A stretch of 33,212 bases of DNA from Actinomycetales bacterium (GTDB taxonomy: Bacteria > Actinomycetota > Actinomycetes > S36-B12). The stretch is taken from positions 1 to 33,212 of the forward strand of contig JAGWVT010000025.1 of the NCBI GenBank assembly GCA_018970765.1, given 5' to 3'. The translations under genes were made by a program, and so were the position numbers. Below the pieces are notes generated by a model. The model had not been told where the DNA came from. It ran no database searches and saw nothing but the letters and a program-made list of their open reading frames with translations. Shown here piece after piece: positions 1 to 7,349 of the stretch; position 1 is the first letter of the stretch, and each line of letters opens with the position of its first letter.

Positions 1-1557
1 CTGCCATTGGGGATAGGGCAGGACTTGGCCCGTCCATATAGGCATGAACCACCATGAAGCCAAGATGATGAGGACAAGCAGCACTCCGGCGCTCCAGGCG
101 CCAATCGCGCGTCGGCGTGCGCTTGCATCAGCAGGGCCTAGGAGCGCGCCCATCGTCAAGGCAAGAGCCATTACGACGAATGGCACGTAGACCACGGTGT
201 AGAACGTGAATATCGTTCGGTTGAGGTAGAGGAACCAGGGCAGCCAGCCAGCAGCGATGCCGCAGAGTACCGCGCCGGAGCGCCAATCGCGGCGTGCCGC
301 CCACCGCCAGACTTGATAAGCGAGTGCGGCGATCGCCGCCCACCAGATGATGGGGTTTCCAAGTGCCAGCACCTCTGCCGCACAGTTGTCGGTGGGGCAG
401 CCCTTGCTGCCGTCCTTGATCGAATCCCAGTAGAACGATGTCGGTCGTGTCATCAAAGGCCAAGACCATGGATTACTCGCATATGAATGCGGGGAGCTGA
501 GGTTGACGTGAAAACCCCAGGCGTCGGCGTGGTAGTGCCATAGGGACCGAAGGGCCTGCGGAACTAGCGAGGGGCCCTGTGTAGCCGCCCAGTTGCGGGC
601 GTACCCGTTGTCGCTGAGAAACCAGCCAGTCCATGAACTGACATAGGTCACGATGATGATGACAAGGAAAATGACTGCGGTGGATGGAGCGCTTCGAACC
701 AGCGTGGCAGTCCAGGGGCGCTCAACACCGATCACCTTGCGTGCACTGGCGTCCCAGAGCAGGGTCAAAATTCCAAACGCGAGTGCAAACCAGATGCCCG
801 ACCATTTCACCGAGCAGGCAAGTCCGAGTGCAAGCGCTGCCGCCCAACGCAGTGGTCGTAGACCCAACGGCGGACCCCACGGTGAGTCGGGGCGGGTAGG
901 TGACCAAGCGCCCGTGGAGCAGAGTTCAACTAGGCGTCTTCGCACGTGGTCACGGTCGATCAGCAGTAGACCAAAGGCGACCAGTACCCAGAACCCGAGT
1001 GCCATGTCGAGCAACCCGGTTCTACTCATGACGAGGTGGATGCCATCAAGAGCTAACAGCAGTCCGGCGATGGTGCCGATCAGATCTGAGCGAGTCAGGC
1101 GGCGAGTGATCCGCGCAGTAATGAGAATTGCCAACGTGCCCAGAATTGCCATCGCAATACGCCAGCCGAATGGTGTGACGCCGAAGGCCCAGATGCCGGT
1201 GGCGATGATCCATTTCCCCAGTGGTGGGTGCACGACAAAAGCGGGATCGGCCTTGAACAGGGCAATTGACGACCAGTCATCCGTGCCGGTGATCAGCAGG
1301 TCGTTGGCCTGGTCGACCATTTGCATCTCCACGCCGAAGCGCAGCAGGGAGATTGCGTCCTTGGGGTAGTAGGTCTCGTCGAAGGCAACCGCGTTCGGAG
1401 TATTCAAATCCCAGACGCGTAGCAAGCCGCCAATGAGCATGACGACGATCGGGCCAAGCCAGCCGAGAGCGCCACTGCTGGGCATCGGCGGGTACAGCCG
1501 CGCTGCCAAGGTCGCCAGATCTCGGCGCGGTGTGGAAGCTACCCCCACGCTGGTCAC
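1..1557 (-). CDS. pmt: Protein O-mannosyltransferase (GT39/PMT family), 3' end cut by window
   Basis: Membrane glycosyltransferase expected to transfer mannose from polyprenyl-phosphate-mannose to Ser/Thr of exported proteins. I translated the minus strand by hand: the frame from the GTG at 1557-1555 runs to base 1 without a seen stop (519 codons). Near residue 65 it carries the acidic FDETYY motif of the PMT first extracytoplasmic loop, followed by VVHPPLGKW, also typical of bacterial PMTs. Many hydrophobic stretches follow. The last visible residues (WTGQVLPYPQWQ) resemble the family C-terminus, so probably only a few residues are missing. A TACGAT box lies 6 nt before the GTG, so the mRNA is probably leaderless. 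In M. tuberculosis the homologue (Rv1002c) is directly divergent from rsmI; here two accessory genes lie between. Confidence 0.9.
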   Translation of the reverse strand, partial: MTSVGVASTPRRDLATLAARLYPPMPSSGALGWLGPIVVMLIGGLLRVWDLNTPNAVAFDETYYPKDAISLLRFGVEMQMVDQANDLLITGTDDWSSIALFKADPAFVVHPPLGKWIIATGIWAFGVTPFGWRIAMAILGTLAILITARITRRLTRSDLIGTIAGLLLALDGIHLVMSRTGLLDMALGFWVLVAFGLLLIDRDHVRRRLVELCSTGAWSPTRPDSPWGPPLGLRPLRWAAALALGLACSVKWSGIWFALAFGILTLLWDASARKVIGVERPWTATLVRSAPSTAVIFLVIIIVTYVSSWTGWFLSDNGYARNWAATQGPSLVPQALRSLWHYHADAWGFHVNLSSPHSYASNPWSWPLMTRPTSFYWDSIKDGSKGCPTDNCAAEVLALGNPIIWWAAIAALAYQVWRWAARRDWRSGAVLCGIAAGWLPWFLYLNRTIFTFYTVVYVPFVVMALALTMGALLGPADASARRRAIGAWSAGVLLVLIILASWWFMPIWTGQVLPYPQWQ

Positions 1558-1563
1558 CGCGTC

Positions 1564-1569
1564 ATCGTA
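1564..1569 (-). promoter_or_regulatory. -10 box of pmt (leaderless)
   Basis: TACGAT on the minus strand is separated by exactly 6 nt from the GTG start of the mannosyltransferase. No Shine-Dalgarno sequence precedes that start. This matches the TANNNT-N6/7-start arrangement of leaderless actinobacterial promoters. Confidence 0.55.
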
Positions 1570-1625
1570 GGCGGCAAGCCCGATTGAAGCCTGCCCAGCA
1601 AAGTTCGGACGCTAGGAGGCCTAAG

Positions 1626-1664
1626 GTGAACGCAGAGCACAACGGGCAGAGGAGACGATCATGA
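1626..1664 (+). CDS. Possible 12-residue leader peptide ORF, coupled to the next gene
   Basis: A perfect AGGAGG (1614-1619) sits 6 nt before a GTG at 1626, which opens a 12-codon frame (VNAEHNGQRRRS) ending in TGA at 1662-1664. The stop overlaps the ATG of the following secreted-protein gene (1661) as ATGA, the classic geometry of translational coupling. The AGG-AGA codons near its end also form the GAGGAG Shine-Dalgarno (1649-1654) of the next gene, so a ribosome translating this ORF would cover that site. No homologue is known to me. The AGGAGG could instead be a coincidental second binding site in the leader. Confidence 0.4.
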   Translation: MNAEHNGQRRRS

Positions 1665-2446
1665 GGAACGCTCGCAGAAGTCGACTTGCTGCTGTCGTGA
1701 CTGCCGGGATTGCGGCCCCAGCACTGGTGCTTTCAGTGGCGAGTGCATTCGCCCAGGCCGCGCCCGCGCATTACCGCCAACTTGACGGTTCAGGACTGAT
1801 CAGCGTGCTGCCGGGTGTTACGGAGGCACCCGCCTGGTTTGGGAAGTCGACGCAGGCTGATACGAATTCCGCGGTACCCACGCAGGGCCTATTGATCTGT
1901 ACCGTGGGTGCTGGCGCACTGCAAGAGTCCGACGAACAGACCGAGATTCGCGGTCCGCAAGCACAACTTGCGGCCTACAGCTTTGTTAACTTTGGTCGCT
2001 TTCCCAGCGGCGGCTACTCCAACATGATCTCGCGAATCTCACAGTTCCCAAGCGCTGCCGATGCCGCCAAGGCATGGGCGAGTCTGGTCGTGGCATCGCG
2101 GAAGTGCTCCGGGTCCTGGAGCCTGCCGTACCCGGCTACGAATGACACCTTTGATGGCAGGCAGGCGGTCCGGCAGACGGTAAGCGCCGGAGATGCATTG
2201 TTCGGGTCGCGATCCCTGGTTATCACCTCGGTCTCGTCGGGAACGCGAAACGGTGCAGCTACCCCTGATCGAACCGGTGGTTCCCTCACCGTGTGGCGTC
2301 ACCTGGGCAATGTGATCTATCACGTGGAGTACACCAAGGTTGTGCAACGTGACGTGAGCTCTGCGATTTCCGTCGCCGACCGCATGACCATCGCTACCCT
2401 GTCCGCGCTCACCGCTGAGCGCTACATCTCACTTGCAGCAGGTTAG
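1661..2446 (+). CDS. Putative secreted protein, possibly PknH-like sensor fold
   Basis: This 261-residue protein starts with a Sec-type signal peptide: Arg-rich n-region (residues 1-8), hydrophobic core (about 10-30) and likely cleavage after AFAQA. The mature part has two cysteines, in LLICTVGAG and ASRKCSGSW, which could form a disulfide. The stretch SAADAAKAWASLVVASRKCSG, which pairs an alanine-rich helix with a Cys, recalls the extracellular sensor domain of mycobacterial PknH-type proteins; this is only a resemblance seen by eye. The start has a good GAGGAG site 6 nt upstream. The gene precedes another exported protein by 7 nt, so the two are probably co-transcribed. The function is unknown. 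Confidence 0.75.
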   Translation: MRNARRSRLAAVVTAGIAAPALVLSVASAFAQAAPAHYRQLDGSGLISVLPGVTEAPAWFGKSTQADTNSAVPTQGLLICTVGAGALQESDEQTEIRGPQAQLAAYSFVNFGRFPSGGYSNMISRISQFPSAADAAKAWASLVVASRKCSGSWSLPYPATNDTFDGRQAVRQTVSAGDALFGSRSLVITSVSSGTRNGAATPDRTGGSLTVWRHLGNVIYHVEYTKVVQRDVSSAISVADRMTIATLSALTAERYISLAAG

Positions 2447-2453
2447 GACGAAG

Positions 2454-3077
2454 ATGCCGGCGTGGCTGAAGGTCGTGATGACTGTTGTGTTCGCGGCAGC
2501 GTCGATTGGGCTAGCTTCACCTGCCGTAGCGAAGACGTGCGATGGCAAGAAGGTGCCATGCAAGATCGGTGATACCGGCCCTGGTGGGGGGATTGTGTTT
2601 TATGACGCGGGGTCGCGTCAGACGTGGGGGCGTTACCTTGAAGCGCCGGGGAAGGTGAAGGGCAAGCAGCGTGGAGGTCCGGGGGCGAGCTGGGCGAACG
2701 CGGAGTGGTCGTGGTGCCTGGAGGGGCAGCCTGGTTATGCCGCTGTCTTACCAACTGGTTCCGACATTGGCATGGGTCGCGAGAACACACGCATAATCAT
2801 TGAAGCTTGTGGGGACGACACTGCTGCGGGTATTGCGGCTGCATACCGTGGCGGTGGTAAGGATGACTGGTTCCTGCCGTCTACAAAAGAACTGTGGGCG
2901 CTGTATTGGCAGCGCAATGTTGTCGGAGGCCTGGGAACTGCCGGTTATTGGACCTCGTCGCAGGCCGTGGGCCTATATCGAGAGGTCAGCGCAATCGGCA
3001 TTAGCTTCGTCTGGCATGAAATAAACGACTACCGCAAGGAATGGGACCTACGTGTGCGGCCGGTGCGTGCGTTCTAG
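2454..3077 (+). CDS. Exported DUF1566/Lcl C-terminal-domain-like protein
   Basis: The protein has 207 residues from the ATG at 2454, preceded by AGGA. A frame-open TTG at 2433 would overlap the upstream gene and is less likely. It has a signal peptide (hydrophobic core about residues 4-24, AVA-K cleavage). The mature protein contains GDTGPGGGIVFYDAG, the GPxGGIVFY signature of DUF1566/Lcl domains, then WFLPSTKELWALY, GYWTSSQ and a terminal RVRPVRAF, the order usual in that family (lectin-like or sulfatase-modifying-like fold, mostly of unknown function). A cysteine pair near the N-terminus (CDGKKVPC) follows the signal peptide. The gene is rich in GGG and GCG codons compared with its neighbours, perhaps a sign of separate origin. 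Confidence 0.75.
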   Translation: MPAWLKVVMTVVFAAASIGLASPAVAKTCDGKKVPCKIGDTGPGGGIVFYDAGSRQTWGRYLEAPGKVKGKQRGGPGASWANAEWSWCLEGQPGYAAVLPTGSDIGMGRENTRIIIEACGDDTAAGIAAAYRGGGKDDWFLPSTKELWALYWQRNVVGGLGTAGYWTSSQAVGLYREVSAIGISFVWHEINDYRKEWDLRVRPVRAF

Positions 3078-3079
3078 TT

Positions 3080-3112
3080 ACGTCCCTACAGGACGTACAC
3101 GGCAACAGCCGT
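3080..3112 (+). other. Two tandem hairpins between the exported-protein gene and rsmI
   Basis: ACGTCC-ctaca-GGACGT (3080-3096) and ACGGC-aaca-GCCGT (3099-3112) are two perfect stem-loops back to back. The second covers the GTG at 3111 if that is the rsmI start. Neither is followed by a T-run, so a classical intrinsic terminator is unlikely; an attenuating or mRNA-stabilising role is possible. Confidence 0.45.
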
Positions 3113-3965
3113 GATGGACGAGGATGACCTGGTGGCTGGGTGCATCACGTTGGCGGCAACACCGATTGGTCATGCGGGTGATGCCTCAGATCGGCTGCGA
3201 GTGGCTCTCTCCGAGGCTGACGTGGTGGCTGCGGAGGATACGCGGCGCGTTCGACACTTGATCGATGCTCTCGGGATACGGATCGCTGGTCGTTTGGTCT
3301 CGTACTTCGAGGGCAATGAACGTGCGCGGGCAGGTGAGTTGGTCGAGCAGGCTCTGGGTGGTGCCTCGGTCCTGGTGTTGACCGATGCTGGAATGCCGGG
3401 GATTAGCGATCCTGGATTTCGACTGGTCCGCGCCGCCATTGATGCGGATGTTCCGGTGCGAGTGCTGCCGGGACCCTCCGCGGTGCTCGCTGCCTTGATT
3501 GTGTCCGGGCTGCCGAGCGACCGTTTCTGCTTCGAAGGGTTTCTGCCCAGGCAGGCTGGTCCGCGTCTACGACGACTTACTGAATTGGCCGAAGAGCCGC
3601 GCACGATGGTGTTCTTTGAGGCGCCGCACCGGGCCGCGGCAACCCTTGCCGCGATGAGCGAAGTACTTGGCGAGCAGCGACCCGCAGCAGCTTGTCGCGA
3701 GTTGACGAAAGTCCATGAAGAGGTTGTGCGCGGCACGCTGGGGCAATTGCACGGCTGGGCGCTGGGTGGCCTGCTCGGGGAAATCACCCTGGTAGTCGGT
3801 GGTGCGCCTGCTCCACACGCTGGGTCAGATGTGGATCTTGCCGCAGCCGTTTCCTTGCAGGAGTCGTCGGGTATAGATCGACGCACGGCGATAACGGCGG
3901 TGGCGAAGGCTATGGGCGTGCCACGCAAGGTCGTCTACCAAGCGGTGCTTGACGCGCGAGGCTAA
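3111..3965 (+). CDS. rsmI: 16S rRNA (cytidine1402-2'-O)-methyltransferase
   Basis: RsmI methylates the ribose of C1402 in the decoding centre of 16S rRNA using S-adenosylmethionine. The 284-residue frame has the family features in order: ATPIGHAGDAS near the N-terminus, VVAAEDTRRVRHL, VLTDAGMPGISDPG (SAM-binding loop), LPGPSAVLAALIVSGLP, FCFEGFLPR, FFEAPHR and CRELTKVHEEVVRG, all diagnostic for tetrapyrrole-methylase-type RsmI. Start choice is uncertain: GTG 3111 and ATG 3114 lie in the second hairpin, while GTG 3132 has a GAGGA site 7 nt upstream and would give the N-terminus more usual for actinobacterial homologues. The gene is followed after 42 nt by metG, which has its own promoter. Confidence 0.95.
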   Translation: MMDEDDLVAGCITLAATPIGHAGDASDRLRVALSEADVVAAEDTRRVRHLIDALGIRIAGRLVSYFEGNERARAGELVEQALGGASVLVLTDAGMPGISDPGFRLVRAAIDADVPVRVLPGPSAVLAALIVSGLPSDRFCFEGFLPRQAGPRLRRLTELAEEPRTMVFFEAPHRAAATLAAMSEVLGEQRPAAACRELTKVHEEVVRGTLGQLHGWALGGLLGEITLVVGGAPAPHAGSDVDLAAAVSLQESSGIDRRTAITAVAKAMGVPRKVVYQAVLDARG

Positions 3966-3995
3966 CTTCATCGCCATCACGGCCGAAGGGACGCC

Positions 3996-4001
3996 TAGGA
4001 T
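3996..4001 (+). promoter_or_regulatory. -10 box of metG (leaderless)
   Basis: TAGGAT is followed by 6 nt and then the ATG of metG at 4008. There is no Shine-Dalgarno at usual spacing, so a leaderless metG transcript starting at or next to the ATG is likely. Confidence 0.5.
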
Positions 4002-4007
4002 CGGCAC

Positions 4008-5609
4008 ATGGTCGAGTCGGGTGCAAAAGCGTTCTACTGCACGACACCGATCTATTACGTGAATGATGCCCCCCATATCGGCCACGCCTACACGACAACG
4101 GCCGGCGACGTTTTGACCAGATGGCATCGCCAGCGTGGTGAACAGGTGTGGTTCCTGACCGGGGTTGACGAGCATGGCACCAAGGTGCAACGTGCCGCGT
4201 CGGGCGGTGGTGTCCAACCGCAGGAGTGGGTGGATCGCCTTGTCGCGGATGCCTGGCTGCCGGTTCTGGGGACTATCAACGCAGCAAATGACGATTTCAT
4301 TCGGACCACGGAGTCTCGGCACGTCCAACGTGTTCAGCACTTCTGGCAGGTGCTCAAGGACAACGGATACGTGTACTCAGCGCCGTATGAGGGTCCGTAC
4401 TGCGTGGGCTGTGAGGAATTCAAGCTTGCCGGTGACCTTGTAATGGGCGAAGGCGAGTTCGAGGGCGAACAGTTGTGTCCGATCCATGGACGTCCCGTCG
4501 AGCATCTTGAGGAAGAGAACTGGTTCTTCAGGCTTTCCGCATTCGGCCCGCAACTGATCGAGCATTACGAGCGTCACCCGGAGGCCGTGCGACCGGTCAG
4601 TGCCTACAACGAGGTCATGTCGTTCCTTCGCCAGGGGCTCGTCGATATCTCGATGAGCCGTTCGAGTGTTTCCTGGGGCATTCCACTGCCGTGGGACCAC
4701 TCGCAGGTTGTCTACGTCTGGTTTGACGCCCTGTTGAACTACGCGACTGCGGTGGGCTACGGGGAGCCCAAAGATTCACCGGCTGGCCAGCAGTTCGCGA
4801 ACACCTGGCCCGCTGATGTTCACCTCGTAGGCAAGGACATCCTCCGCTTCCATGCCGTCTACTGGCCGGCCATGCTGCTCGCCGCGAACGTGGCATTGCC
4901 ACGCACAGTGTTCGCACACGGCTGGCTCTTGGTCGGCGGGGAGAAGATGTCCAAGAGCAAGCTCACTGGCATTGCTCCCGAGCAGATCGTCAGCCACTTC
5001 GGGGCCGACGCGTTTCGCTACTACTTCATGCGTGCTATTGCCTTCGGTCAGGACGGCTCGTTTTCCTGGGAGGACATGGCAGCTCGCTACACGGCAGAGC
5101 TAGCCAACGGTCTGGGCAATCTTGCATCTCGAGCAACCGCCATGGTCGAGCGGTATCGGCAGGGACTGCTGCCGGCCAGTCCGAGCATTGGTGAGGCAGA
5201 ACGTGCCTTGCAGGAGTTGCTGGTGACCACGGTCAGCCAGGCAGATGAAGCGATGACGCGGCTTGACTTCGCAGACGGAATCGCCGCGGTTCGCGGCTTC
5301 GTCGAAGCGGTGAACGGCTATGTCACCGATCAGGAACCCTGGGTCTTGGCCAAGGATCCCGCCACGGCAGACCGTCTCGACACCGTGCTAGCCACCACCT
5401 GCGAGTCGCTTCGGGCAATTGCAACGCTCTATCACCCGGTTATGCCCGAGACGATGTCACGGCTCTGGCAGCAACTTGGTGCGGATGTCGCCCTTGGTCC
5501 GATCGGGGAACAGCCCGTCGACCGGGTAGCGATCTGGGGGCAACTTCCGGCGGGTACGCGTGTGACCAAGGGTGATGCGCTGTTCCCGCGACTTGAAGAC
5601 GAGACCTAG
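4008..5609 (+). CDS. metG: Methionyl-tRNA synthetase
   Basis: Class I aminoacyl-tRNA synthetase charging tRNA-Met, cytoplasmic, 533 residues. The catalytic signatures are visible: HIGH at residues 23-26 (DAPHIGHAYTTTAGD) and KMSKS at about 313-317. The connective peptide has one metal-binding set, CVGC at about 132-135 and CPIH at about 157-160, so it is the single-knuckle form. The length fits the short type without the C-terminal tRNA-binding (Arc1p-like) domain common in Firmicutes. Its stop is directly followed by the ATG of tatD, indicating co-transcription. In M. tuberculosis metG lies on the opposite strand from tatD; here they are collinear. Confidence 0.97.
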   Translation: MVESGAKAFYCTTPIYYVNDAPHIGHAYTTTAGDVLTRWHRQRGEQVWFLTGVDEHGTKVQRAASGGGVQPQEWVDRLVADAWLPVLGTINAANDDFIRTTESRHVQRVQHFWQVLKDNGYVYSAPYEGPYCVGCEEFKLAGDLVMGEGEFEGEQLCPIHGRPVEHLEEENWFFRLSAFGPQLIEHYERHPEAVRPVSAYNEVMSFLRQGLVDISMSRSSVSWGIPLPWDHSQVVYVWFDALLNYATAVGYGEPKDSPAGQQFANTWPADVHLVGKDILRFHAVYWPAMLLAANVALPRTVFAHGWLLVGGEKMSKSKLTGIAPEQIVSHFGADAFRYYFMRAIAFGQDGSFSWEDMAARYTAELANGLGNLASRATAMVERYRQGLLPASPSIGEAERALQELLVTTVSQADEAMTRLDFADGIAAVRGFVEAVNGYVTDQEPWVLAKDPATADRLDTVLATTCESLRAIATLYHPVMPETMSRLWQQLGADVALGPIGEQPVDRVAIWGQLPAGTRVTKGDALFPRLEDET

Positions 5610-6470
5610 ATGGCTGGTGCACGCGGGGGTCCGCCGCAGTTGCCTGAGCCGCTGCTCCACCCAGTGGTTGATACACATTGCCACCTTGACGTCCACGATC
5701 GCAGCCTGCACGGTGATGTCCAACCCGATGCCGTTGCCTCCCTTGAGCAGGCCGCAGCCGTCGGCGTGACCCGAGTGGTGCAGATTGGCTGCGATCTGCC
5801 GTCGGCGCGTTGGTCGGTGGACTTCGTTCAGAAGCACAGTTCCGTCGTTGCTGGTGTAGCCATCCATCCCAACGATGCGGCGCGACTCGTCGAGCGTCAG
5901 GGTGAGGCCGCGCTGGACGCTGCCTTGGCCGAGATCGAGCAGCTTGCCTCGGCCCCTCGCGTACACGCTGTCGGCGAAACGGGGCTGGACTACTACCGCA
6001 CAGATGCACCTGGTCATATTGCGCAGCAACGCTCCTTCCGCTTCCACATCGACCTTGCCAAGCGCCTGGGCAAAGCGCTGGTCATCCACGATCGCGATGC
6101 GCATGAAGATGTCATCGACATCCTGCTTCAACAGGGTCCGCCGAGCACGGTTGTTTTCCACTGCTTCTCCGGCGATGCAGCGATCGCTCGAATCTGCGCT
6201 GAACACGGCTGGTACATGTCGTTCGCTGGAGTTGTGACCTATCCCAACGCGGACTCCCTGCGAACTGCCCTCCTGGAAGTGCCCGACGAGTTGGTGCTGA
6301 CGGAAACAGACGCCCCCTACCTGCCACCGGTGCCAAATCGGGGAAAGGCGAATGCGTCAACCCTGATGCCGTTCACCGTGCGCGCAATGGCGCATGTCCG
6401 CGGGTGTCAGGAGGCGGGGTTCGCCAGGCAGTTGTGGGAGAACAGCGAGCGAGTGTTCGGACCCTGGTAA
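5610..6470 (+). CDS. tatD: TatD-family metal-dependent hydrolase/DNase
   Basis: TIM-barrel metal hydrolase of 286 residues; family members act as 3'-5' exonucleases or DNases. The metal-ligand motifs are present in order: VDTHCHLDVHD near the N-terminus, AVGETGLDYYR in the middle, VIHDRDAHEDV, VFHCFSGD and the TETDAPYLPP terminal motif. The ATG at 5610 immediately follows the metG stop, so translation is likely coupled. The gene ends 2 nt before the likely rsmA start. In many actinobacteria rpfB lies between tatD and rsmA; it is absent here. Confidence 0.95.
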   Translation: MAGARGGPPQLPEPLLHPVVDTHCHLDVHDRSLHGDVQPDAVASLEQAAAVGVTRVVQIGCDLPSARWSVDFVQKHSSVVAGVAIHPNDAARLVERQGEAALDAALAEIEQLASAPRVHAVGETGLDYYRTDAPGHIAQQRSFRFHIDLAKRLGKALVIHDRDAHEDVIDILLQQGPPSTVVFHCFSGDAAIARICAEHGWYMSFAGVVTYPNADSLRTALLEVPDELVLTETDAPYLPPVPNRGKANASTLMPFTVRAMAHVRGCQEAGFARQLWENSERVFGPW

Positions 6471-6472
6471 GC

Positions 6473-7345
6473 GTGCCTGACGTCACCCTCCTTGGCGCGG
6501 CCGAGATTAGAGCCATCGCAGATGATTTGGCACTGCGACCAAGCAAGGCGTTTGGGCAGAACTTCGTGATCGATCCGAACACTGTGCGTCGCATCGTTCG
6601 TGTGGCCCAGGTGGAGCCCGGTACCTGCGTCGTCGAAGTAGGTCCAGGCCTGGGAAGTTTGACCCTCGGCTTGTTGGACGCGGGTGCTTGCGTGCTGGCC
6701 CTTGAGATCGACGAGCGGCTGGCCAACCAGTTGAAGCCGACGGTGCTTCGGCATGCGCCCAAGGTGGCCGGGCAGCTGCACGTTCGGCAGGTCGATGCTC
6801 TCCGCCTAGCCGAAGCCGATGTCACAACCTGGAGTCCCCCGCCAACCGCGCTGATTGCGAATCTTCCCTACAACGTGGCGGTACCTATCCTGTTGCATCT
6901 GCTTGCGCTATTGCCCTCCCTGCAAGCCTGCTTAGTGATGGTGCAGAAAGAGGTCGCCGAACGCCTGTCCGCGCCAGCTGGATCGCGAACGTATGGTGCA
7001 CCGAGCGTGAAGCTTCAGTGGTACGGATCGTGTGAGTACGCGGGTGAGATTTCCCGTCAAGTGTTCTGGCCCGTACCCAATGTCGACTCGGCTCTGGTAC
7101 GCCTTTCCCGTACGCCACCGCCACCCTGCCGTGCCAAGCGTGAGCAGGTCTTTGCGGTCATCGATCGGGCGTTCATGCAGCGACGAAAGACCCTGCGCGC
7201 CAGCCTGGCTGGCCTGTTTGGTGATACGGGCACTTGCGCGGCGGTGCTGCGGGCGGCGCAGATCGAGCCGGAGCGTAGACCGGAAACTCTCCGAGTGTCG
7301 GACTTCGCCCGTATCGCTGATGCTCTTGCGGACCGCATAGCCTGA
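6473..7345 (+). CDS. rsmA: 16S rRNA adenine(1518/1519)-N6-dimethyltransferase
   Basis: RsmA (KsgA) dimethylates two adjacent adenines in the 3'-terminal helix of 16S rRNA late in small-subunit assembly. From GTG 6473 the protein has 290 residues. The start follows the tatD stop by 2 nt; a longer frame from 6404 would overlap tatD by 67 nt and adds a sequence unlike the family. Motifs seen: KAFGQNFVID near residue 30, the SAM-binding VVEVGPGLGSLTLGLL, LALEIDERL, the catalytic IANLPYNV and VPNVDSALVRL, then RRKTLRASL in the C-terminal domain. It is the third gene of the metG-tatD-rsmA-ispE run. Confidence 0.96.
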   Translation: MPDVTLLGAAEIRAIADDLALRPSKAFGQNFVIDPNTVRRIVRVAQVEPGTCVVEVGPGLGSLTLGLLDAGACVLALEIDERLANQLKPTVLRHAPKVAGQLHVRQVDALRLAEADVTTWSPPPTALIANLPYNVAVPILLHLLALLPSLQACLVMVQKEVAERLSAPAGSRTYGAPSVKLQWYGSCEYAGEISRQVFWPVPNVDSALVRLSRTPPPPCRAKREQVFAVIDRAFMQRRKTLRASLAGLFGDTGTCAAVLRAAQIEPERRPETLRVSDFARIADALADRIA

Positions 7346-7349
7346 CTTC

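Noticed and set aside
128-469. Minus-strand 113-codon frame inside the mannosyltransferase gene
   Set aside because: It is out of frame with the PMT frame that I translated through the same bases with family motifs, and it has no recognisable features.
653-1369. Plus-strand 238-codon open frame opposite pmt
   Set aside because: Arg/Ser-rich composition with no motif, typical of an antisense shadow in high-GC DNA; the minus strand carries clear PMT motifs here.
3170-3928. 252-codon minus-strand frame opposite rsmI
   Set aside because: Low-complexity Ser/Arg/Ala composition, no start signal, fully opposite a gene with strong signatures.
5457-6206. 249-codon minus-strand frame opposite metG/tatD
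   Set aside because: Shadow of tatD; no homology recognised and it crosses the metG-tatD junction.
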